This document shows positions 24,480-35,847 of a DNA stretch of 64,000 bases, piece by piece; position 1 is the first letter of the stretch; every line of letters begins with the position of its first letter. The translations under genes were made by a program, and so were the position numbers. The DNA lies in the NCBI GenBank assembly GCA_032191485.1, contig JAVDOI010000003.1, positions 13,333,813-13,397,812 of the forward strand, written 5' to 3'. Origin of the DNA: Leptoclinus maculatus. Lineage: Eukaryota > Chordata > Actinopteri > Perciformes > Stichaeidae. The notes under the pieces are model-generated. The model did no database searches. It saw only the letters and a program-made list of their open reading frames with translations, and had not been told where the DNA came from.

Positions 24480-24547
24480 GTTTCCTGTCTCCCTCCCTCT
24501 CCCTCTCCCTCTCCCCCTCCTCCCCTCCCTCTCTCTCTCTCTCTCTC
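24480..24547. repeat. Polypyrimidine tract (CCCTCT)n / (CT)n
   Basis: About 68 bases of almost pure C and T on the plus strand. Confidence 0.9.
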
Positions 24548-25332
24548 CCCACTGTGCAGACGCTGCCCCACAAAGCACGGAGGAGATGACATCATCCTGG
24601 AGCAACTCCAGCTTACACAGTACAGTATGTTCTACAGTAATCATATTGCCATGTCATTCCTCATAAGCTCTGGCCATTTAAATCCTTTAATTATATACCA
24701 GCAGCACTGAAGCGGTGTTTACTGTAAGAGTCCAGTTTTTTGTATAGTATATTGTTGCTTGTGTTAATAAACTTGTGTGGAGGAAGAGCCCTCAAGGCGC
24801 TCACGGCCACTGTAATGAGAGTGTGTTTAGTCTGGAGACTGTGTAGGACTAATGCTGATAGATTGTCTGGCTGCAGGTCAGGTCTTGCTCTCTCACACAC
24901 ACTGGTGGAAACAATGGTGGAAGGAGCAAGGGAAAGATTATCAAACATAACGTGTTTCAATCCAAAATAAAGTTATCTTTACCGTGTTAATACAAGCTGG
25001 ATGGAACCTACACTTTGTTGCCAATGAAATACAAAAATGAGGACGTTTGTTTGCACATGCTGGCTTTTTTGGTGGAGGAGTGCTTATCATAGTTCATCAA
25101 TAAAATGTAGACATGAACCCAAAACACTATCAATCTTAGAGGAATGGATGCGTTTATCACTTTTCACTCAAGCAGTCAGCAGATTTCTAAGTATTGTGGG
25201 ACGGTTCCCGCTGAAGTCATGAGGCTCTGATTTCCTGCTGCCGACCGGCCCAGACCTGCCCCCCTAAAGAGATAAGATAGTGTTGACTACAGGCCACTCT
25301 GTGTAGAGACCAGTGAGGGGCCTCTGCTGTGC

Positions 25333-25690
25333 TTAAGGGGCCGGTATACTACACCAGAACTGCTTGTCGGAAACCCCCACCCCTCCTTCCGACATCAAAT
25401 TTTTTTTGGGGGGGGGGATGGGCAGTGTCTGACCATTTCTGTTACTTTGCAAAACCAACAACCTGACTCCATTTTTTTTCTTTCTTGGCACAACCGTTTC
25501 TGTTACTTTAAAATTGGCCAATGAAGTGCAACACCACGAATGTCTTCCAGGAGAGACTGTCCTAAACATGTGTGCCATTACCCACGCATTTAAACGATAT
25601 CACGTCTCCCCTCTATTTTTGACGGCCAGCTTGTCACTCCACCTTCCAATGTGTGGCGGTCGGATCGGGTATAAACACTTTTCACTTCCA
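25333..25690 (-). repeat. Non-autonomous TIR element, copy A
   Basis: It is the reverse complement of copy B (32113-32428). Shared blocks in order include TTGTGCCAAGA, a stretch around TTGCACTT, CTGGAAG, ATATCGTTT versus GTATCGTTT, and TCCGACAAGCAG close to the end. The terminal sequence TTAAGGGGCCGGTATACT matches the copy B end. The far end (about 25690) is uncertain because the other terminal repeat is not clear. A homopurine/poly-G insert lies at about 25398-25419. Confidence 0.6.
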
Positions 25691-27349
25691 ACCCGGTCAG
25701 ACAACAAGTCCCGCAAACCACTTCTTTTTCGAGTACAACTGGTCATTTAGTCACCCTCAGTCGCATCCTGTGCTCTGAAGTTTTACTGGTTTATGATCTT
25801 TGCACCACCAGTCGAATAGTGACAGTTCAAAGCAGCATGACAAATTGAGAATCCGTGCCCCGTGGACAAAAGTCAGGCAGCATTGTGTTAGATCTTTAGG
25901 TCTTTTAATTAGTAGGTAGAGTAACCCAGACTTTTAAGTGACAGATTGTTTTTTTTTTACTTTTCATTACTATACATTCCTTGATACCAAAACTAACACA
26001 TAGTTAATATTATACAAATGAATGCAAGAACACTGCGGCTTGCTTGTCAATCATTCCCTGTGTAGTACTTGTTCAACAGATCACAAGCTCCAACATGGCC
26101 GGACCAAAAACAGCATTGCGAAAAATCACCCGCATCAATCAGTCTTTAACCTTGAAAACAAAAACAAGAAGAAATAGACCCATGCAGAGACAAACACCTG
26201 AAGCAAATCTGAGCGTTCACTCTTGTTTGAACAGTGACCAGATAAGATAGCTCAAAGTTATCAGCAGAAGATGAATTCCCGGAGGAGCCACGAGGAGGGG
26301 TTTCATCAATGTAGTGCGAGGGGGAAAATCAATCCCTTTAAACCACATATGGTGACAAATAACCAGCTAAAACTGAAGCGATATTCACACACAGCTTTAC
26401 TCAACAAAAAAAGATGTCAAGAACCGGACATTCCTGCACGATAAAACACGGCGAGTAAACACTGTGCAACATTGTAAACATAATCAGAGTCATGTGGGCC
26501 AGAATGAAAATATGCTTATTTTTCTAGCTGCGGGGGCCAACTCAGCATTGTCAAAGCAGGCAGAATAGCCATTGGCTTATTTTCTATACTCATTCATAAC
26601 ATTCATTCATTTTGACAAAAAAAAAGAGAACTGGTCATTATTAGAGAAAGTGTTAAATTCTTTTAACAAAAGTCTATAGAAGGTCATTTCAATATCAACC
26701 TTCATACAAGTATGCCAGCTGAATCCTAAAGGTAAGTTCCTCTCAAATGTATTTATGTTGTGAGTGTATGTCTGGAGAGACCAATGGCGCAACAGGAAAG
26801 AAGGCAACTTCAATAGACCCGTGTGACGTCCTTTTTACTTTGCATTACATATGCACATATAGACTGGTATTTTCCACAGCATCCCATCCATATCAGAGCC
26901 TCAGTGTTTCCTCGCCATACACTGACTCACTGCCCTTTCCTTTATGTCTCTTAAGGATTTCTTAGACAGGCTCCAAGAAAGATTTTCATAAATGTCCTCT
27001 TTTGCAAATCCTCCACAACCCTCTCTGTGTGCGCTGAGAGCCGTCTCCATCTTAACAGTAAAGGTCATTGGAGGAGACTTAGGGATATGGAAAGCCTAAG
27101 CTGTGTGCATGGGAGAGTGTTTAACAACTATCTAGAAATCAATAACAGCAGGTTTGGTAATGAGTGTGTCAAATCACAGACACGGACTAACTCAGGTGTG
27201 GCAAAGCTTGGTGCTTTCATCCGCTTTTTGTTTCTACGGTGTCTTTAAACATCTGGATTTTTGGAAGTTCTGGATTATTGTAAATACATTCAAGTCAAGT
27301 GTTAGACATGAGGCACAACCTCTCACCCGTGCTTGGATATAGCACTGTG

Positions 27350-27660
27350 ATTAGACACTGATTATGTAAATATGTAACCGGCTTTATACCCGCAAAGAAG
27401 CTATTAATAAGAATCAGATATTGTCAACAGAAAATCTCCCATTCATTATTCCAGTCTCATGGGGTCTTTTCAAACTGAGTTCCAGTGCGAATAGAGGAGC
27501 TCAGGATTACAAGATGAGAGCTCGAAGACAATTCAGATAATGAACAGGAAAGCAAAGTTTTCAGAAGCCGCGGAAAGAATGACTTTAGTCATAGAAGTGT
27601 GAGCGGATTAGCTCCTCTCTTATTTCCAACATTTCCTCTTTGATACGTCCCCGACACTAA
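27350..27660. promoter_or_regulatory. Candidate conserved regulatory block
   Basis: Complex sequence with GATTATGTAAATATG, CTATTAATAAGAATC and TTCATTATTCCAG; repeat-free, no ORF. Confidence 0.3.
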
Positions 27661-28239
27661 TCTCATTATAAGTGTCTGTCAAGCATACATGACAATTCAT
27701 TTTAACAAGGTAGAGTTTCCTGCTCCCTTTAAACTCACAGCCGTCTTCACAAATGAAAACACACGAGAGGTTCCCATGGAACAGGCTAACAAGGAAAAGA
27801 GAATAAGGCTCAGCACTTTTGATCATTTCAAACCCTGTCTAACAGAAGTAGTTTAAATGCGACTGTGTTTTCCCTGGAAATGTGTTCACTGTGACCAGTT
27901 TAGTGTTTAATACTGTAATGACCTAAGAGGCTCACAGTCGGTGCCCGCAGTTTTCCTGATGAAAAGTACCCATAAAAATCTACATTCAATAAATATTCAT
28001 GCTTCGTTTTTATTCCTTTATATAGTATATATATATATATATAAAACGTATTTATCTTTCTTGTGAATCAGTGCTGTGAATTCTGGTTGGTGACATTTTA
28101 GGTGGAAACTAAAATCAGTGTCACTTTTGTCACAAAGAGTTGTTACTTTGCTTTCACAACAATATCAAGAAATACTACAGCTCTACCGTGAGCGTATTTG
28201 AGGAAGAAAAAAGGGGGCAGCTCATAAAGCATTGTGTTC

Positions 28240-28720
28240 CAGATAAACCTGTAGAGGAAGCAACACATAATTAGTGTCTTGTTAATTGGGGAGAACCATT
28301 ATAGCGTGCGTTGTGTGACGCCGGACTGAATTGTTTGCCAACAGAACATAATGATTTTTACACGCTGTAAATGTGTAAGAGCTGCCTCTCCGTTCCTTTT
28401 AACAAGAAATGTGAAAAATATCCCGAGGCATTTATTTTTGAAGCACTTTTATATAACAAGCTGATTTCATAAATATTACATCAAGCTCACTGTCTGCAGC
28501 CTATAGTGCACCATCTCGCATCACGTCTGGTGGTATACGTAACTTTCAAAGCCACACCAAGCGGAGGTGGCTATAATACCCTTCAAACTAACTGTCTAGA
28601 TATATCACGACCCCTGCGATCTCTATCTGTCCATCACTGGCGTAATCTGACCATTGCTGATAAATACTGTGAAAGGTCTTAAAGCACTAGGACGACCAGT
28701 ACCTTAATCATGGCTAATCC
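28240..28720. promoter_or_regulatory. Candidate regulatory block
   Basis: Complex sequence with TTGTTAATTGGGG, ACATAATGATTTTTAC and CATAAATATTACATC. No ORF, no simple repeat. Confidence 0.25.
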
Positions 28721-29399
28721 CTGGTAGAGAGACATGTCTTGGGGGGGACACGGGACGGACACATCACCCCAATTAGCGGCCACTATAGCTTTAAAACCCT
28801 ATCATTAGGCGCCCATAACCTTCCTGTCACTCACCGTAGCTGCTGCAGCCTCTACTTAGTGCACTGTTACAATCTGTCACATTCATGCACGACAGTCATG
28901 TAGGATTTGAGCGCATTGGCCACCTGCGTGCATACAATACCTGCACCCATAAGACTGACACATGCTTGCACATAAGCAAATGCACATATACCACCAGGAT
29001 TTAAATGTTGATACTTGAAGTCATTCCAAATATACAATTGTCAGTGAGTCAAATTGGGCATACGCTGTGTTTCCATCGCAGGTGTATAACTCTAATAGGC
29101 TGATTTATGTATGACATGTCTCCAAGCATTAATATGAATAGACAGTGAGTGCAACACACACACACACACACACGAGTGTTGCCCAAGCATGTGGCTGACA
29201 TATTAGAATATGTCGGAAAGAAACATGCATTTCAGATACCTTTCTTTTGGTTAATGAATGACAGGGGAACACGTACACGCACTTTGAATATCCATATAGC
29301 TATCAGCTCAGTATGCAGATAGGGTCCCTGGTGTTTTAGCGTGAGATAGCCTTTTCAGGCCTTTGCTGGTAGACAGTGGAGCATTAACTGTTATCTTTG

Positions 29400-30260
29400 C
29401 GACAGCACTACCATTAAGCCCTCAACAATAAGACCCGGGTCAAGGATGAAGTTGAATGACAGCTCAGGATGAATATAATTTCCGAAGAAGCGATAAAGAG
29501 GGGTCTTGTACTTATGCTGGAAAGCAGAATAATATTTTTTTCACCAGGTTGTCTGCTCCTACATACTTCTATTCTTTCGCTGCGTTCCCGAGTGAGGGGG
29601 TCAGATATAAAGGAGGACAATGACCAAGCTAGTGAGATTGATGGTGAGGACGAACAGGCCAGCGTAATCTCGGCTAAATCAAAGCTATTCACCGTTAATG
29701 AAAATAAGAGAGAGACCACACTGTAAATCATCTTATAGTCTAATGTATTAGTGATAATGAATTCACGCTGCCACATTTAACCTTAGTTTTGCAATTCATT
29801 ATATTTGAGATTAACAAGGGAGGGAACTTAAGTGAACTGTCTGCAGGGAATTACAGCTGGGGCCTCATTGTCAATCAAGGATTGTGTTCCGATGTCTTTC
29901 ATTAGGGTTGGAGGAATTAAATAAGACTTTCTTTTAATGGCGGACGGCTCTCCCATTTAACGCTCCTCTTGCTCTCCCAAGATGGTTAACTCTTCATTAC
30001 CCAAATTAAAGGCATCCATCTCTGTTGGCTCCTGCCACATTGCCATGACCTCTACCTGTCAAAACTTTCATGTAAGCTCTTGAGTGATGGATGATACCCC
30101 GAACCCCATTGTCAAAATTATCCAGTGACTGTCCAACCCTTTCTGATCCATTCAATCCATCTCCCCAGGCTACGTGCCACCAGCCATGATTTAACAATGA
30201 AGCCGAGGCGCTAATTTACTCTCATAGAAATTAGAAACTACCTTTTCATTATATGCCTGG
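29400..30260. promoter_or_regulatory. Large candidate regulatory block, ~850 bp, 10 kb upstream of sox11
   Basis: This is the longest repeat-free complex stretch upstream of the gene. Both strands happen to stay open for 85-120 codons at 29414-29776, but the peptides match nothing I know. Homeodomain-like cores are dense (TTAGTGATAATGAATTC, GCAATTCATTATATT, CATTAGGG, GGAATTAAATAAG, GCTAATTTACTC). Confidence 0.4.
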
Positions 30261-31123
30261 GAGTGTTCTAAAGAGTTCACGAGGATCACACCCGTAGCTT
30301 TCAACTCGACTTTGTGGGGGCTGATCATTTATATTCTTCAAACGTGTTATTTCAGGGGTCGTTCAACATACCTAGGACCTGAGGGAATTTGAGAAACCAT
30401 CAGGAATAAGAGAGAAGGAAAGTGTTGAAATCAGTGTTCACATTTGAAGGTCACAGCTGTTGTCAAAGGATATGATGAGATGGGGGAAATACTTTAACGA
30501 CCAAAATACAACAAAACGTATTCATATTTCAAATCAGTTTTTGGAAGATATTTGAATATCCTATAGGGACTTGATCTCTGAACACCTATAATATATGCAG
30601 GTGAAGTTGTGATCTATAGATGATGTGTGCACTGTGGGTGTTACTGGTTCAGAATTGGAATTGCATCATGCTCAACTGTTGACAGGAAGTCTTTGTTGAC
30701 AAAAGAAGCACAGTTCTCTGAACTTCCTCCCTCTTTTTTCCCCGCTACATTTGCATCACCTTCAGACACATGTAAATATTCAAACACATGCCACACGTCA
30801 TACATAAAACATGATATAAGTGGTCCCATTCTTGTCTGACCTCTTGTCCTCCTGCTCCTCACCCAGACAGATGTAGATAACGCTCCAGACACACCTCACT
30901 TCCTGAGAGGAGAGTTATAGCTTCCTGGGAGAGGCACCGCCATCCCCTGGAGCCCTGAGGAGTTCGACAGCTACCTATGGAGAGGGCACGTCTCTGACTT
31001 GTAGACCTGCTCTGAGGCTTCTCCTCTCACTTTGAGATCCTCCGTGTACCTGTCAAAGGGTCAAAAGGGTACGCTCACTGCAGACAGCGGGACTGTGTTT
31101 GTGTGCCTGTGTGTGTTTGTGTT

Positions 31124-31162
<39 letters not shown>

Positions 31163-31539
31163 CCCCCCTGTGACAGATGCCAGGCTGTTTCATGTGAGAG
31201 GTGTGGGAGTGCTGGGTGGGCAGGTGGGTAGACATGCATGTGTTTGCGCCTGCATGTGTGAAGAGGAAGTGTGCGGTGCTTGTTGTGGGTGCAGTTAGTA
31301 TAATGTGCGAAAACTGCACTTGTCAGAATGTGCAGACATGCTTGTGAATGCATTTGCATGCATGGGCATATGTGTGTGCGCATGTGTCACACCTGCACAC
31401 ACACACTCTGTGATTTTGAACTGTACCGAAAGTCAAATGAGAACCTGTTACTGGGCTCCATAAACACGGAAAAACCCAAAACTGCTGTCCCAGAACCGGA
31501 GCATAACAGATGGGGGGGGGGGCTGCTCTGGCAGCCAAG
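30260..31539. other. Intergenic with TG-rich stretch
   Basis: AT-rich sequence, then a TG-rich segment at 31090-31410 giving Cys/Val shadow frames. No gene. Confidence 0.5.
31126..31161. repeat. (TG)n microsatellite
   Basis: GT run inside a wider TG-rich stretch that continues imperfectly to about 31410. Confidence 0.95.
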
Positions 31540-31960
31540 CAAATGATGAGCTAATCATAGCAAAGGAGGTGACCATAGTTGGTTACAGCTTATTCAGGAT
31601 TATGACTCAATCATGGAGGCTTGTGGCACTTAGGTAATTATTTAATCAAAGAGTGGAGGAGTCAATAGAAGTCGACAAGAGATTAATTATAAGTCGGGGA
31701 TGACTTCAGTTCATTGTTTTTACTGGTCCTCTCTCTCGACAGTGGCAGAAGGGAGAGTTGATGGGATCACTGGGAGGGTGAGTGACAGCTCTAGCGGAGC
31801 AGGAATAATCAGAGTGGCATAGTTAACACTGAACCCCCCTCAGCACCGATCAAGATCAATACAGTGCTATCCTTGATTAAAATGTTTAATTAGCTGTATT
31901 AAAGTGCAATATGAAGCCAGGGAAAGGAGAGAAAACATCCCGTCTCCTCTGTGTATGGAT
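31540..31960. promoter_or_regulatory. Candidate conserved regulatory block
   Basis: Dense TAAT cores (GAGCTAATCATAGC, GGTAATTATTTAATC, GAGATTAATTATAAG, TTTAATTAGCTG) and a Sox-like CATTGTTT, directly before TIR element copy B. Confidence 0.4.
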
Positions 31961-32112
31961 CAGAGGGGATCTTTAACATCAGCCGGTGTCATGAGCTTAA
32001 CTGTTGCTCTCTATCTACTGCAGCCCCACGACTGGTGGCTCAGGCAGTATGAAACAATATGAAGCCAACACGTGCATTTTTGCATGCGTGTGTGAAAGTG
32101 TGTGCGTGCTAA

Positions 32113-32428
32113 GGCCCGGGTTATACTGAAAAGATGTGCCTCGTACAACCGGCTGTCATAAAGTGGGAGGCGCGGTATCGTTTGAATACAAAGTATAATA
32201 TTGTCAGACAGCCTCCCCTGGAAGTCAATCAAAGTGTTGCACTTTGGTTGTTTTGAATTAAAAGTGGCAGAAGTAGTTGTGCCAAGACTGAAAACAGGTG
32301 GTCAAACCCAGTGTGAAGTGTCGCCACAGAACCCTCCTAATCTGATGGCGGAAAGCTGTGGGCAGAGGGGGGTTTTCCGAAGCTATTCGACCATCCGACA
32401 AGCAGCACTGACTAAGCATACTGGCCCC
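32113..32428 (+). repeat. Non-autonomous TIR element, copy B
   Basis: The left end GGCCCGGGTTATACT and right end AGCATACTGGCCCC are imperfect inverted repeats, giving a compact element of about 316 bp. TAA lies before it and TTA after it. Internal blocks match copy A in opposite orientation. It has no coding capacity. The TIR style and TAA-type flanks suggest a PIF/Harbinger-like MITE, but this is inference. Confidence 0.6.
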
Positions 32429-33253
32429 TTAAGCCCTCTGTGACAGATATAGGAGAAGAAGCAGGCCAGTGGCAACAAGGAGAAGGTGCATGAGTCACTC
32501 ATCCTATCGTTAGCAACCTGCCATTATTTAGAGCCGATGGTAGGAGGATGAAAGGCACTGGATAATTCTCTCTTAGTTATCTGCCAACAGCTTTCTACTA
32601 ATAACTGTCATTTCTAAGTGTATAGGTGCTTTCATGTTGGCAGGATTGACCTGACGGTACAGTATCTTCACATCTTAGAGATTGCAGCGATGACAGACAC
32701 AGTAGACTACTCCCAAAACTTCAGACACATGACCTGAGGAAATGGCTAATTTCAGCAAAAAAGTGGTGCCAAATGATGTCCTAATTTGTTTCATACTGTT
32801 TGACTTTCATTCGATGATATATCTAAGTTTAAGTAATACAATTACTAAAAGAAAAGTGTTTCATCATTTCATGTTTCGTGTATAAATCATCCAAACATTT
32901 CTCCCCTTTAACCAGCCTTCATTCCAAAGAGGAATGAAGCCCTGCGAAGCTTTATGTATGCTGATTCTAGGGATTCCCCTCCATGTGTTCTATTCAATCC
33001 TGCTGTTTTATTTGGCTGATGGGATGAACAGGATGTGAGATTTTCAACAGCAAGAGAAAAACGGAGGCAAGTTGAGACACACAGATGGACATGGCGGCTA
33101 ACTCCCAGATCGTGTCACCAGAGAAGAGAGATAAATGGTGAAAGGAAAACAAGCAAGGGGAAGCTGACTATTTTTCTAAAAAGCTGCACGGAAGTTTCTA
33201 ATTATATCCACTCTGAGACCTGTAACCTCCACCGAGACACTCGGCCACACACT

Positions 33254-33302
33254 GACACACACACACACACACACACTCGCAAACACACACACCTACACAC
33301 AC
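33254..33302. repeat. (CA)n microsatellite, imperfect
   Basis: CA repeat with TCGCAA and CT interruptions. Confidence 0.9.
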
Positions 33303-33329
33303 CGTTGCAGAGACCTGACCTTTGCTGGC

Positions 33330-33480
33330 CCCGCAGTCCCCTTCGAGCAAGAACCAAATTAGACGGCGAGGGGAAAATAATGTCCCCCGTCTTTACTGAT
33401 GTTAAAGGCCAGTAATCTCTCATTTACACTGACATTAAGGAGAAGCAAGTTTCACACTAACATACTCCTGTCATTAAATT
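33330..33480. promoter_or_regulatory. Candidate regulatory block (weak)
   Basis: Short complex block after the CA repeat with CCAGTAATCTCTC and GTCATTAAATTTG. Confidence 0.2.
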
Positions 33481-34781
33481 TGCGAAGGGGAAGAAAAGGT
33501 GCATGTGTGTGTATAAGGGGGTTGATTGAGGGCAGGGCTGTCATGCCTGGTAATATGGAAGCTAAGCCACAGAGCCCCGAAGCTCCAGGCGGGCAGATGG
33601 TAGGGTGGGCAGTAAGGGGCGAGGGTCCCCTGTCTCTAATTCTCAGCTGCACTTGTAAGATACGCGCAATGTAGGAAATGTGTTTGGCACAGATCCATGT
33701 CCTTCAACTCCTCATGTACCCCTAGCGGCTCCACCCAAGCCAGCTGTGTTCTGTGCGAGGCTCTCTGGGCTCTGACAGCAGGGATCAAAACAACATGTGA
33801 ACCAGCCGTGACACCGACCACCATCATAACAAGTGAGCAGCACCACGACAAGGCTTCCCAAAGCTACATCACAACGGGGTGAGGTGTGTTGTTTGAGTGG
33901 CGCCGGGCGGTTCGGCATGTTTGTGTCTCTCCCAAACACAACGACGGCTAATGCATTAGTCAGTCATCGTGTCACACTGTGATGTTGCTGAACACAATTA
34001 GCTCTTTGAGCTGCATGTGGAAACCAAAACGTGAACCAACATGAACCTCAGAGCTTTGTATTCAGATCAAGGGAAAGCTCAAAGCTCTCGCAAACTTTGT
34101 AACCTTCTTCTCTTTTTTTTGTTTTTTGGAAGGTGAGCACACACTTACATACCTCACAAAGACAGAGAGAATGAGAAAGAGTGAGTAAGCAAGATGAAAA
34201 AAAAAAATGTCAGCAGCATGCATGGATATTGATGGTTACCTTCCAGTGCATATGGGTCAAAGACAGGAAACGTGTGCCTTCCTATTTGATTATTGGAACA
34301 GAGGAGGTTCAAAGATAGACAAGGGATGGTAGAAGTATTAGATCGGTCTGCTTATTTTAACTACTGCACAGGTGTTCTCAATGAAGAAGCTCATTCATGG
34401 ACCCGCATAGTACTCGGGGTCTAAAAAAAAACGAGTGGGATGAAAGAATAATGCGAAAGAATGAGGAAAACATCAAAGCTCCGACAGATGAAGTTTCAAT
34501 CAATTTATAAATGCCTCTGGACTCAAGTTGTTCCCAGTTACAAAAAAAAAGGAGCTCCATCCTTTTGAAATTATGAATCAGTTTAGTGGAAATGTTAAAA
34601 GGGGGGTTAAATTCATACGACCTGTACCAACTGCCTTCATATATTTACCACATCGAAATCTATGGTTAACAAACCACGCTCTGTTTTTACTGTAGGTCCA
34701 AACAAAGTAAGAAGGTGAGACGACGTGAATAGAATAAGATGTACAGCATCGCAGCCCTCCCCTCATCTCTCACGCAAGCGC

Positions 34782-34784
<3 letters not shown>

Positions 34785-34824
<40 letters not shown>
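34785..34824. repeat. (CA)n microsatellite
   Basis: Perfect AC run of 40 bp, about 180 bp before a second AC run. Confidence 0.95.
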
Positions 34825-34826
<2 letters not shown>

Positions 34827-35000
34827 CTGTCACACTTGGAACAATTTATTTTGGCAGCGAGGTGTTGTCAGTAGTATTTGTGGGTGACTGGAACAGATAA
34901 TCAGTTGTTTAGCTGTCCTCTTCTTCCCATAGGAAGGAGCTGACAGCTTTAGGCCATCACTTAGGTCACATTTTAGTGGCCTGCTGCGGTACCTTGGTGT

Positions 35001-35001
<1 letters not shown>

Positions 35002-35037
<36 letters not shown>
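35002..35037. repeat. (CA)n microsatellite
   Basis: Perfect AC run of about 36 bp. Confidence 0.95.
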
Positions 35038-35038
<1 letters not shown>

Positions 35039-35089
35039 CAGCTATGCTTTGCGTCCGCTCACAGCAGATGGAGTCCTGAGTGACACGTC

Positions 35090-35480
35090 CTGGCAGAGGA
35101 AGGTTACATCATGTAAATAATGCGATACTCTGCCAGACTTTAATGACATCAGATTTTAATTCCTCCTCTGTGTTTTATGCCACACACGCACACACACATA
35201 TCATCCAACTATTTACGATGCTGGTTTGCATCTGTAAGCCTCAGCTGGCATTGAAATTATATTTATGGTAATTATGAACTTGATTATGACATTTTAACCC
35301 AATGTATTTTTTAAGTTTGGAATACTTACTCGCACACCGAGGTATTTTGCAGATATCCTCCACTTGACAGCGCAGCCCTGCTAACCATATGCCGCTGGAA
35401 ACCGATTATTAGATTTGATTAATGTGTATCATACACAATTACTGAAATATAATTGAACACAGTGGCCGTTTTTGGCACTG
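35090..35480. promoter_or_regulatory. Candidate regulatory block
   Basis: Contains ATGTAAATAATGCG (octamer-like), TTTAATGACATCAG, GATTTGATTAATGTG and CACAATTACTG. It follows two CA repeats and encloses a third short one. Confidence 0.25.
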
Positions 35481-35803
35481 CTCCCTGACAGTGGACATGT
35501 GCCGACACGACTAAGGGAGTTGAAAAAGGCCAAGCAGCTGCAGAGGCAGACGTGCCGTCTGCTGAGCCAAAAGACTGTTATATGTTGAAAGTATATTTCA
35601 CTGTATTGTTTACTTAGAAGCCCCCAGATGTTGTGAACATGTGGATGTTTTATATGGTAGTTAACTGCAGGTCACGCTTGGACTGCCACTCCCTCAGAAA
35701 CAATTAATAAACCATAAACAGTCTAATGTCCTCTCCGCTGAGCATTAAGTTCATACTGCTTCCACGCAGAGAAGAAAGGCAGGGAAAATACGCTTTTGTT
35801 TCA

Positions 35804-35847
35804 GCAGGGGGTGTGTGTGTGTGTGTGTGTGTGTGGGGGGGGGGGTG
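35804..35847. repeat. G/(TG)n/poly-G compound repeat
   Basis: GGGG, then a TG run, then about 13 consecutive G. Confidence 0.9.

Larger units (their letters stand above)
24173..27349. other. Intergenic with TIR element copy A
   Basis: No gene seen outside the repeats already listed; several short frames of 60-90 codons match nothing I know. Confidence 0.5.

Noticed and set aside
29414..29776. Overlapping ORFs on both strands (120 and 85 codons)
   Set aside because: No recognisable domain, no start or splice context; treated as chance openness within a candidate regulatory block.
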